This document shows, piece after piece, positions 1 to 6,389 of a stretch of DNA of 22,702 nt. The notes below the pieces were generated by a model. That model was not told the DNA's origin. It saw only the letters and a list, made by a program, of their open reading frames with translations, and searched no databases. Where the stretch lies: contig JAEZCY010000168.1 in the NCBI GenBank assembly GCA_023429845.1, forward strand, positions 1-22,702, read 5' to 3'. The DNA comes from Acidobacteriota bacterium. GTDB lineage: Bacteria; Acidobacteriota; Vicinamibacteria; Vicinamibacterales; Vicinamibacteraceae. The translations under genes were made by a program, and so were the position numbers. The number at the start of each line of letters is the position of its first letter. Within the stretch, counting starts at the first letter, position 1.

Positions 1-62
1 CGACGGGCAGCCGCCCGCCGCTACGACGCCGCCCCCCCGGGGCGACGGTCAGCGACAGGCAT

Positions 63-87
63 GCGACGCTCGAGCTCCGAGCGTCGC
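63..87. terminator. Perfect 10-bp hairpin upstream of the EF-P gene
   Basis: Positions 63-72 are the exact reverse complement of 78-87, with a 5-nt loop. No T-run follows on the + strand, so this is not a classical intrinsic terminator. It could end transcription of a gene left of the window or form a structured leader for the EF-P gene 45 nt downstream. The call rests only on the inverted repeat. Confidence 0.35.
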
Positions 88-131
88 CATCATCGACAGA
101 GCCGAGGACATCCGGTCAGACAGAGAGGAAT

Positions 132-707
132 ATGGCAGGACTCATCGCAGCAATCGACCTGAAGCGCAAGATGTACGTCGAGTTCGAGGACGCGCCCTAC
201 CACATGCTCGACGTCGAGGTGTCGCGCCCGACCGCGCGCGGAGGACAGACGCTCGTGCGCGTGAAGATGCGCAACCTGCTGACGCGCGGCGTCTTCGACA
301 AGACCTTCAAGGCGCAGGACAAGCTGAAGGAGCCCGACCTGGTGATGGTGCCGGCCTCCTTCCAGTTCGCCGACGGCACCGGCCTGCACTTCATGGACCT
401 CGGCAGCTACGAGACTCTCTCGCTCAACGACGACATCGTCGGTGACGACAGGCTGCTGCTCACCGACAACCTGGAAGTGCAGATCCAGAAGTTCAACGGC
501 AACCCGATAGGCCTGCAGTTGCCGGTCATCGTCGAGTTGACGGTGGCCGCAACGGAGATGGGCAGCCGGGGCGACACGGCGAGCGGCAGCGTCACGAAAG
601 CCGCCACACTCGACACCGGCCTGCAGGTGCGCGTGCCGCTCTTCGTCAACGAAGGCGAGCGCGTGCGCGTGCACACGGAAACCCGCGAGTTCGCCGGCCG
701 CGCGTAG
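132..707 (+). CDS. Elongation factor P family protein, EfpL/YeiP-like
   Basis: This is a 191-aa protein with the normal EF-P length and three-domain layout: KOW-like domain I (about 1-65), OB domain II (about 70-130) and C-terminal OB domain III (about 135-190, with the family motif KAATLDTGLQVRVPLFVNEG). EF-P binds between the ribosomal P and E sites and relieves stalling at polyproline. The domain I loop that reaches the peptidyl-transferase centre reads PTARGGQ with Arg36 near the tip. It lacks the PGKGQ of lysine-type EF-P and matches the PTARG loop of E. coli YeiP (EfpL). The body is closer to ordinary EF-P. Arg at the tip means EpmA-type lysylation is not possible. No modification enzyme (EpmA, EarP, YmfI) is nearby. 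The ATG follows AGAGAGGA with short spacing. EF-P family membership is certain; subfamily assignment is moderate. Confidence 0.93.
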   Translation: MAGLIAAIDLKRKMYVEFEDAPYHMLDVEVSRPTARGGQTLVRVKMRNLLTRGVFDKTFKAQDKLKEPDLVMVPASFQFADGTGLHFMDLGSYETLSLNDDIVGDDRLLLTDNLEVQIQKFNGNPIGLQLPVIVELTVAATEMGSRGDTASGSVTKAATLDTGLQVRVPLFVNEGERVRVHTETREFAGRA

Positions 708-797
708 CGGCCGTCAACGGACGCCGTGGCCGAAGCTCGAGGCCGCCGGCGTCCCAAGGGCGAACGCCGAACGTCGAACGACGACAGCGAAGCCAGC

Positions 798-883
798 CTC
801 GACATGCCCGCCTTGCCGCGCCCTCGACATTCCCGCCTTCCCGCGTCCTCGACATTCCCGCATTTCCGCATTCCCGCATTCCC
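798..883. repeat. 25-bp tandem repeat decaying into a 9-bp repeat
   Basis: Three copies of a 25-bp unit beginning CTCGACAT(T/G)CCCGC start at 798, 823 and 848, an exact 25-nt period. The last copy runs into short CGCATTCCC-type units up to about 883. The array fills the gap between the convergent EF-P and CocE-type genes and ends 5 bp before the hydrolase stop codon. The preceding stretch, 708-797, is simple-sequence-like (CGAACG-rich) and shows no gene. Reading frames through the array give low-complexity peptides only. Confidence 0.8.
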
Positions 884-888
884 AGACG

Positions 889-2643
889 TCAGAACCCTTG
901 AACGACCGGCAGGACGATGGCGCTCGGCTTGGTCGCGGAGTGATGGACCGTCTGCTGCGCCACGCGCGGTGTCGCACCCTTGCCGAGCGGATCGCCCGTG
1001 TTCAGGTTGCGATCGAATTGCGGGAAGTTGCTCGACGTGATGTCCACGCGGATGCGGTGCCCCGGCTGGAAGACGACCGCCGTGCCGACCATGTCGATCG
1101 TGTAGCGATACGGCTGGCCGGGCGTGAGCAGCGCCGGCTTGTCGAGCCCCTCGCGGAATCTCGCGCGCAGGATGCCCTCCGCCATCGGGTACGCCTTGCC
1201 GTCGGGGTGCACGTCCACGAGCTTCACCATCCAGTCGGTGTCGCGGCCGTCGGTCGTGGCATGCAGGTCCATCGACACGGGGCCGGCGATCGTCACGGGC
1301 GCCGTCAACACGTCGCTCGTGAAGTGGACGATGTCGGCGCGGGCGTCGAGCGGGGCCTGATCCACGGGGCCGGCAAGGGTCGGCGCGCCGCAGCAGTTGT
1401 TGCCGCCGGTCGTCGGAACAGGGGCGGCCGGATCGTACCGGTAGGTCGTCGTGGCGTCTGGGCTCGTCGGCGCGGCCTGCGTCAGTCCGCCACCTGGCTG
1501 GAGGTGCCAGCGCGTGTACTGGGTGCCCGGCACGGGCCAGTCCCCTTCGCCGCGCCACCTGTTGACGCCCATGTAGAAGATCTGCACGGGGGGCTCGGCG
1601 TCGACGCCGTTGGCAATGCCCTTCAAGTGGAAGTCGTGCCAGCGCTGCTCGTACTGGAACAGCGTGCGGTCGGCGTCGGGCCCGAAGTCCAGCTCGCCGA
1701 ACGAGCGCGATGGCCCGTGGCCCCAGGGACCGATCACCATCCGCGACAGCGAGCGGGCCCGCTCGTTCGCGCCGCGGTGGCGAACCCCCACGAAGCCGTT
1801 GATCGTCCCCGCGAGGAAGATGTCGAACCATCCGCCCTGGGTCATGACCGGCACCTGCACCCGCGCGAAGTCCTCCTCGTCGCTGATCGCCTTCCAGTAC
1901 GCGTCGTAGCTCTCGTGCTGCAGCCAGTCGCGCCAGTGTTGGACCGGGTGCTGGAACGCGCGCTCGTCCATCGTCTCGAGCGGCAGGTGTTTGAGGAGGA
2001 CGTCGTAGCGAAGCTCAGGCGCGGCGTCCGGGCCGGTGAAGTACAGCTGCGGCTGCATGATGCGGAACGGCATGCGCACCACGCCCCAACCGAAGTTGAA
2101 GGCGAGGCGGAAGGCGCCGCCGTGCGTGATCCAGTTGGCATACAGGTTGGTGGACCCGACCGCCGGGAACGCCGCGACGAGACTGGGCGGCTGTTCGCCG
2201 AGTGCGGCCCACTGCACGTGTCCCAGGTAGCTGCCGCCCTGCGTCGCGACCTTGCCGTTCGACCACGGCTGCTTCGACGCCCACTCGATGACGTCGTGTC
2301 CGTCCTTCCCCTCGGACCGGAACGGGTCCCACGCCCCTTCGCTCTCGTAGCGGCCGCGCACGTCGGTGTTGACCACCGCGTACCCCATGCGCGCCAGCGA
2401 GATCAGGCGGTCGTGGACGCCGACGTTCTCTCGCTGGACCCCATACGGGGTGCGGACGACGATCGTCGGAAAGGCCCCGTCGCGCGACGGACGGTAGACG
2501 TCCGCGTACAGGGTCACCCCGTCGCGCATGGGCACGGCGCGGTGATGGTCGATCAGGATGCGTTCCGGCGGCGCTGGCGCCGGCTGCGATGCGATGACCT
2601 GCGCCAGCAGCAGGCCCGTGACGACTACCAGGCTGGTGACCAC
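889..2643 (-). CDS. Secreted CocE/NonD-family alpha/beta hydrolase (S15-like)
   Basis: About 584 aa. An N-terminal hydrophobic segment suggests Sec export. An alpha/beta-hydrolase domain follows, with the nucleophile elbow GGSYLG (Ser138), then WFDIF (Asp274) and GPWGH (His309), placed as in the cocaine esterase/X-Pro dipeptidyl-peptidase triad. The C-terminal third resembles the jelly-roll domain of PF08530. Family members cleave acyl esters or N-terminal X-Pro dipeptides, and the substrate cannot be told from sequence. I chose GTG 2643 because GAGGAG lies 5 nt upstream. The longer ATG start at 2676 adds 11 residues but has no usable SD. The gene converges on the EF-P gene and is divergent from the nucleoside hydrolase-like gene across about 100 bp. 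Confidence 0.9.
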   Translation of the reverse strand: MVTSLVVVTGLLLAQVIASQPAPAPPERILIDHHRAVPMRDGVTLYADVYRPSRDGAFPTIVVRTPYGVQRENVGVHDRLISLARMGYAVVNTDVRGRYESEGAWDPFRSEGKDGHDVIEWASKQPWSNGKVATQGGSYLGHVQWAALGEQPPSLVAAFPAVGSTNLYANWITHGGAFRLAFNFGWGVVRMPFRIMQPQLYFTGPDAAPELRYDVLLKHLPLETMDERAFQHPVQHWRDWLQHESYDAYWKAISDEEDFARVQVPVMTQGGWFDIFLAGTINGFVGVRHRGANERARSLSRMVIGPWGHGPSRSFGELDFGPDADRTLFQYEQRWHDFHLKGIANGVDAEPPVQIFYMGVNRWRGEGDWPVPGTQYTRWHLQPGGGLTQAAPTSPDATTTYRYDPAAPVPTTGGNNCCGAPTLAGPVDQAPLDARADIVHFTSDVLTAPVTIAGPVSMDLHATTDGRDTDWMVKLVDVHPDGKAYPMAEGILRARFREGLDKPALLTPGQPYRYTIDMVGTAVVFQPGHRIRVDITSSNFPQFDRNLNTGDPLGKGATPRVAQQTVHHSATKPSAIVLPVVQGF

Positions 2644-2743
2644 ACGTGCTCCTCGCGTTTCGGTTGACGCGGGCATCCTACGCCGGCAGCATGGAGCGGC
2701 TCAACCGGCTACCGCGCCCCAACGACACCGAGGACCGCATCCG

Positions 2744-3799
2744 ATGCGCCTGCTCCAGGCCCTTGCCACCGCCACCGCCGTCGCCTTCTTCTCCGGATGC
2801 ACGTCCGCCCCCGCGCCCGAGGCTCAGGGCGACGCTACGACAGGTGGAGCCGCGAAAGCGCCGGAGGGCGCCCCGACGATCCGCGTGATCGTGGACACCG
2901 ACGCCAACAACGAACTCGACGACCAGCACGCGCTTGCCTACGTGCTGCTCAACGGCGACACGTTCATCGTGGACGGCGTGACGGTCAACGCGACGCATGC
3001 CGGCGGCGAGGTGGGTCGGCACTACGAAGAAGCACGACGGGTGCTCGCGCTCTGCAATCTCGAAGGCCGCATCCCGTTGCACCTCGGAGCGAACGGGTCG
3101 TTCGAGGAGATCCGCCCCACGCTCGCACGTCCGGACTTCGATGGTCACGCGGCGGTGAACTTCATCGTCGAACGCGCGCGCACCGCGTCCGGCCGCGAAC
3201 CGCTCGTGCTGCTGCCGATCGGCAAGCTCACGAACATCGCCCTCGCGCTGGTGAAGGACCCGTCGATTGCCCCGAAGATCCGCATCGTGTGGCTGGGATC
3301 GAACTACCCCGAACCCGGCGAGTACAACCAGGACGGTGACCCGGAGGCGCTGCGGTACATCCTCTCGGTGGACGTTCCCTTCGAGATGGTCACGGTGCGG
3401 TACGGCAAGCCGTCAGGCACCGACGCCATCCGCGTGACGCGCGACGATGTCGCGACGCGGTTCGCGGGACGGGGCCCGCGGGCCGCAGCCCCCGTGCCGG
3501 GCCGGCATGGCGGCACGTTCACGACCTTCGGAGACTACGCGGTGAACCTGTTCGACCACATCGAGATGACCGGCACGCCGCCGTCACGGGCGCTCTACGA
3601 CGTGGCGGCCGCCGCGATCGTCAAGAAGCCGGGGTGGGCAATCTCGCGGCAGCAGCCGGCGCCGGCGCTCGTCGGCAGGCACTGGCAGGCGCAGCCGGAC
3701 AACCCGCGAACGATCGTGGTCTGGGATCGCTTCGACCGCGACGCCATCGTCGACGATCTGCAGGAGACGCTGGAGAACCCGGTGCTCGCCATGCCGTAA
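2744..3799 (+). CDS. Nucleoside hydrolase superfamily lipoprotein
   Basis: 351 aa. The N-terminus is a lipoprotein signal (hydrophobic core, then FSGC with Cys19). The mature protein opens with RVIVDTDANNELDDQ: Asp51, Asp53, Asp59 and Asp60 form an Asp cluster like the calcium-binding DTDxGxDD motif of IU nucleoside hydrolases, but with a longer spacer. It also keeps a PIGKLTNIALAL segment typical of the fold. Family members hydrolyse N-glycosidic bonds of nucleosides. The stretched motif leaves the exact substrate open. An extracytoplasmic location suggests salvage of environmental nucleosides or action on another glycoside. ATG 2744 has GAGG 10 nt upstream. The open frame continues back to 2558, but that part overlaps the divergent gene and would bury the signal peptide. 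Confidence 0.85.
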   Translation: MRLLQALATATAVAFFSGCTSAPAPEAQGDATTGGAAKAPEGAPTIRVIVDTDANNELDDQHALAYVLLNGDTFIVDGVTVNATHAGGEVGRHYEEARRVLALCNLEGRIPLHLGANGSFEEIRPTLARPDFDGHAAVNFIVERARTASGREPLVLLPIGKLTNIALALVKDPSIAPKIRIVWLGSNYPEPGEYNQDGDPEALRYILSVDVPFEMVTVRYGKPSGTDAIRVTRDDVATRFAGRGPRAAAPVPGRHGGTFTTFGDYAVNLFDHIEMTGTPPSRALYDVAAAAIVKKPGWAISRQQPAPALVGRHWQAQPDNPRTIVVWDRFDRDAIVDDLQETLENPVLAMP

Positions 3800-3816
3800 G
3801 GCGGCGGCCGCGCCCA

Positions 3817-3837
3817 CCGCCGGACAAGGCCCGGCGG
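3817..3837. terminator. GC hairpin downstream of the nucleoside hydrolase-like gene
   Basis: A 7-bp stem (CCGCCGG/CCGGCGG, 7-nt loop) starts 17 nt after the stop codon at 3799 and ends with GGCTACG on the + strand. It lacks a T-run. It lies between two convergent genes, so it could serve both. It resembles other hairpins in this window that are flanked by CTAC. Confidence 0.4.
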
Positions 3838-3910
3838 CTACGACTTCTGATGAGCACGGCGCCCGTGATGAGGCGACCGGTCTCCGGCCGTGCGGCGGCG
3901 CACGAGTTTC

Positions 3911-4831
3911 CTAGCGCATGCGCGCCAGGTCCGCTTCGGCGGCGATGTAGCCGAACGCGTTCCAGCCGGCGCCCGCCGTCACGCGCGCGCAGGCCGCGCG
4001 CGCCCGCTCGACCTCGCCCGTCACGAGGTAGTAGTTCCCCACGCCGTATCCCTGCGTCGCGACCGTCGTGTCGTCGGTCGGGCCCGTGCCCAGCAGTGCT
4101 TCTGGCTGCTCGAGCCCCTTGTACATGAGGAGGCGGCGGTGATAGGCGCCGTTCTCGAGGATGTCCATCTTCGGCCCGATGGCATCGAGCAGCTGCATGG
4201 CTTCGCCGCGGCGTCCGAGCCGCATCAGGGTCATCCACAGCCAATCGGTCGCGGCTACTACCGAGTCGTCGTTCTTCGCGACGCGCAACGCATGATGCCA
4301 GGAGCCAGCGGCCCGGTCGTACTGCGCCTGCAGGTAGTAGGCGAGGCCGAGGTGATACCAGACGTTGAACTGGAGCGTGGTGCGCGGCACGCCCGCCGCG
4401 TTGGGCGCGCCATCGAGCTCCACCGCGTCGGGACGGCCCGCCATGAGTGCCGCCGCGCGCTCCAGATCCTCACGGGCATCGGCGAACCGCCGCGTGGTGA
4501 TGTACCGGTGCCCGCGGTGTCTGTACATGCGCGGGTCCTCGGCAAACAGCCGTGCACCGCGCGAGAAGGTGGCGATGGCGTCCTCGTAGCGCCAGAGATA
4601 GGCCTGCCGCCGCCCCAGCCAGATGATCGCCTCGGGCGTGCTCGTGTTGGCTACCGACTGCGCTTCCTGTAGATCGCGTTCGAGCGCGGCTTGATTCGGC
4701 ATCGGATCGGGCGGATAGAGCGGACTGCCGGTCAACGTCCTCGCAGCCGGTGTACGCGACGGGGCCTGCGCGCCGTGGACGACCACGCAGCCCAGCGCCA
4801 GGGCGATGACGCCGGTCCAGGAGTGCAGCAT
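3911..4831 (-). CDS. Secreted tetratricopeptide-repeat protein
   Basis: 306 aa from the ATG at 4831. Residues 1-22 form a clear signal peptide ending near VVHGAQA. The rest is helical, with several TPR-like units: one at about 66-97 (WLGRRQAYLWRYEDAIATFS), one at about 100-133 (YITTRRFADAREDLERAAA), and more between about 160 and 300 (YHLGLAYYLQAQYDRAAGSW, ATQGYGVGNYYLVTGEVERA). TPR proteins are protein-protein scaffolds and no catalytic motif is visible. The longer open frame up to 5047 is rejected because it would put 72 Arg-rich residues before the signal peptide. There is no SD, but TACCAT lies 8 nt upstream of the ATG (see the promoter entry). The gene is divergent from the remnant starting at 4907. 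Its specific role is unknown. Confidence 0.78.
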   Translation of the reverse strand: MLHSWTGVIALALGCVVVHGAQAPSRTPAARTLTGSPLYPPDPMPNQAALERDLQEAQSVANTSTPEAIIWLGRRQAYLWRYEDAIATFSRGARLFAEDPRMYRHRGHRYITTRRFADAREDLERAAALMAGRPDAVELDGAPNAAGVPRTTLQFNVWYHLGLAYYLQAQYDRAAGSWHHALRVAKNDDSVVAATDWLWMTLMRLGRRGEAMQLLDAIGPKMDILENGAYHRRLLMYKGLEQPEALLGTGPTDDTTVATQGYGVGNYYLVTGEVERARAACARVTAGAGWNAFGYIAAEADLARMR

Positions 4832-4839
4832 CGGGAGGG

Positions 4840-4845
4840 ATGGTA
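4840..4845 (-). promoter_or_regulatory. Candidate -10 box of the TPR gene, leaderless
   Basis: On the reverse strand, TACCAT ends 8 nt before the ATG at 4831, and no Shine-Dalgarno is present. This spacing would place the transcript start at or next to the start codon. No convincing -35 element is seen. Confidence 0.3.
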
Positions 4846-4894
4846 CAGCGGGACCACGGTGCCGCGACGTCCCCGCGTACCGGCTAAGGAAGGC

Positions 4895-4900
4895 TATCAT
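4895..4900 (+). promoter_or_regulatory. Candidate -10 box before the remnant at 4907
   Basis: TATCAT ends 6 nt before the GTG at 4907, a leaderless spacing. AAGGAAGG at 4886-4893 is too far upstream (13 nt) to be a good SD. The pattern resembles those before both SDR genes. Confidence 0.3.
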
Positions 4901-4906
4901 CGCGCC

Positions 4907-5110
4907 GTGCCGCCGTCTCATCTCACGTGGACGTGCGCGCTCGCGTTGCTCCTGGCATCGCCGCGCGCCGGCTGGACCCAGCCCAGCCTGGATACGGTGC
5001 TCGGTCGGCCTGTCGGCCCAACGGCCGAGGTGCTCCTGGTCGCCCACGGCAACGATCCGCGGGTGCAGGAACGATGGCGCGGCGCCTCGTGCCGGCCCGG
5101 GTGCGTATGA
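4907..5110 (+). pseudogene. Truncated secreted-protein remnant, possibly CbiX-like
   Basis: This 67-aa frame from GTG 4907 starts with a believable signal peptide (hydrophobic LTWTCALALLLASP, then GWTQ). It continues with TAEVLLVAHGNDPRVQERWRG and then breaks into a non-descript tail, GASCRPGCV. A hydrophobic strand followed by AHG and a DPR-type turn is how sirohydrochlorin/cobalt chelatase (CbiX-like) proteins begin, but this short similarity is only suggestive. Its stop TGA (5108-5110) overlaps the -10-like box and upstream ATGs of SDR copy 1. The likeliest reading is the 5' end of a gene whose remainder was lost when the SDR region was joined. It could also be a real small secreted protein. 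Confidence 0.35.
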
Positions 5111-5111
5111 T
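5106..5111 (+). promoter_or_regulatory. Candidate -10 box of SDR copy 1, leaderless
   Basis: TATGAT lies exactly 7 nt before the ATG at 5119, with no Shine-Dalgarno. The second SDR gene has TAGACT with the same 7-nt gap to its ATG. The agreement supports 5119 as the start. Confidence 0.35.
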
Positions 5112-5118
5112 GGCCGCC

Positions 5119-6012
5119 ATGCTCAGGCTCATCGTGTGGCTGGCCGCCATGGCGTGCGTGCCGGCCTTGGCGACTCCCCTATGCGCGCAGCCCGCTCCCC
5201 ACACGAGGCCGGCCGCGTCGCAGCGGATCGCCCTCGTCACCGGGTCTACCGACGGCCTCGGGCGCGAAGTGGCGCGCCGCCTCGCCGGGGCGGGTGCGCA
5301 CGTGATCGTCCACGGCCGGAATGCCGAGCGCGGGCGGGCGCTCGTCGCCGAGATCGCCGCCGCGGGCACGGGGTCGGCGCGCTTCTATGCGGCCGACTTC
5401 GCCTCGCTCGACGAGGTGCGGCGTCTGGCAGACCAGGTCCTGCACGACTACGACCGCCTCGACCTGCTCGTGAACAACGCCGGGATCTTCCTGCGCGACG
5501 ACCGTCGTGTGAGCAGCGACGGGCACGAGCTGACGTTCGCGGTGAACTACCTTGCCGGCTATCTCCTCACCCATCGCCTCGTGCCGCTCCTCGAGAAGGG
5601 ACGCGCGCCGCGCATCGTCAACGTGTCGTCGCGCAGCGCCGCGCCGATCGACTTCGGCGACGTCATGCTCCAGCGGGGGTACACGGGCTACCGGGCTTAC
5701 AGCCAGAGCAAGCTGGCGCAGGTGATGTTCACGGTGGACATGGCCACCGAGCTCCAGTCAAAGGGCATCGTGGTGCAGGCGGTGCACCCGGCCACCGGCA
5801 TGGACACCAACATGATCGCGTCGGTGGGACTGACCCCACGATCCACCGTCGATGAAGGTGCGGCCGCCGTGATGCGCGTCATCGCGTCCGACGCACCCAG
5901 CGGCAGCTACTTCCTGGGGCAACAGGTGGCGACGCCGCACGCGCAGGCCGCAGATCCAGAGGCCCGGCGTCAGCTGCGTGACGTAAGCCGCAAGCTGACC
6001 GGCGTGCCATGA
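5119..6012 (+). CDS. Secreted short-chain dehydrogenase/reductase (copy 1)
   Basis: 297 aa from ATG 5119. The N-terminus is a predicted signal peptide (MLRLIVWLAAMACVPALA), which is unusual for an SDR. The Rossmann core follows: cofactor motif TGSTDGLG (41-48), NNAG (119-122), NVSS (168-171) and the catalytic YSQSK (Tyr194, Lys198). The run RAYSQSKLAQVMFT resembles the retinol-dehydrogenase-like SDR branch, which oxidises or reduces alcohols and ketones with NAD(P). HGRN after the second strand suggests a basic pocket for NADP, though this is inference. Starts at 5107 and 5110 are also in frame, but 5119 gives exactly the length of copy 2 at 12233. If exported, the source of NAD(P) outside the cytoplasm is unexplained. 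Substrate unknown. Confidence 0.88.
   Translation: MLRLIVWLAAMACVPALATPLCAQPAPHTRPAASQRIALVTGSTDGLGREVARRLAGAGAHVIVHGRNAERGRALVAEIAAAGTGSARFYAADFASLDEVRRLADQVLHDYDRLDLLVNNAGIFLRDDRRVSSDGHELTFAVNYLAGYLLTHRLVPLLEKGRAPRIVNVSSRSAAPIDFGDVMLQRGYTGYRAYSQSKLAQVMFTVDMATELQSKGIVVQAVHPATGMDTNMIASVGLTPRSTVDEGAAAVMRVIASDAPSGSYFLGQQVATPHAQAADPEARRQLRDVSRKLTGVP
5445..5483 (+). repeat. 39-bp perfect direct repeat, SDR copy 1 arm
   Basis: This is identical over 39 nt to 12553-12591, inside the NNAG-encoding part of both SDR genes. It is the longest exact match I found between the two paralogues and makes them direct repeats about 7.1 kb apart. Confidence 0.85.
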
Positions 6013-6031
6013 GGCTTGCGGGGCCGGTGAC

Positions 6032-6160
6032 GTGGACGAAGGCTTGACGGTCAGCGCCGCCGCGCCGCACGGCCTCGCCTACGCGGAAGCGTTCCATTAC
6101 ATAGGCCCCGGCCCCGAGCCGCTGCAGGAGTACCTGAAGCGGCACGCGGCGCCGACGTAG
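6032..6160 (+). pseudogene. Orphan 3' coding remnant
   Basis: An open frame of 42 codons ends at TAG 6158-6160. Its end reads LAYAEAFHYIGPGPEPLQEY followed by LKRHAAPT, which looks like the tail of a folded protein and not random GC-rich translation. No start with an SD is present and nothing longer precedes it. It starts 20 nt after the stop of SDR copy 1. I do not recognise the family. It could be the 3' remnant of a deleted gene. Confidence 0.25.
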
Positions 6161-6389
6161 CGAACGAACGACGAACAGGCCGACGCCTCCCGACCGTTGG
6201 ATGAGCGTGCGGCGGGTTACGGATGAGCGCGCTGCGTGTTCGTCCGCGACGCGTCGGGGCGACGGCGATGGTGCATTCGCCACGCAATCGGCATACGATC
6301 CCCGCTCAGTCCGACGATGCCCCTCCCGCAGTCCCGCCTGCGTGAGGTGGCCGCATACATGGCTCGCGCCACATCAGGAAGGACCTGTC
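6161..6389. other. Intergenic leader of the Oar-like receptor
   Basis: No gene is seen in this 229-bp stretch. A weak -10-like TACGAT sits at 6294-6299 without a convincing -35. The last bases hold the strong SD AGGAAGGA (6376-6383), 6 nt before ATG 6390. Open frames through this stretch (for example from 6201) give Arg-rich low-complexity peptides and are not counted as coding. Confidence 0.4.

Noticed and set aside
234..255. GGQ in the EF-P loop as a release-factor-like catalytic motif
   Set aside because: GGQ here arises from the normal KGQ/RG region of the EF-P loop; the protein has no release factor fold and no reason to hydrolyse peptidyl-tRNA.
132..707. EarP-type (rhamnosylated Arg32) EF-P
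   Set aside because: The loop is the longer PTARG type and lacks the SGR context of EarP substrates; no earP or rhamnose genes are in the window. Not excluded for the rest of the genome.
798..883. CRISPR array
   Set aside because: The 25-bp units are directly adjacent with no unique spacers between them and no cas genes are present.
898..2667. 589-aa open frame on the + strand opposite the CocE-type gene
   Set aside because: It mirrors the hydrolase gene in a GC-rich region; the peptide is rich in Arg, Val, His and Asp without any domain, whereas the reverse strand has a complete catalytic triad.
2558..2743. N-terminal extension of the nucleoside hydrolase-like protein
   Set aside because: It overlaps the divergent gene start and would place 62 residues before a good lipoprotein signal; ATG 2744 has an SD.
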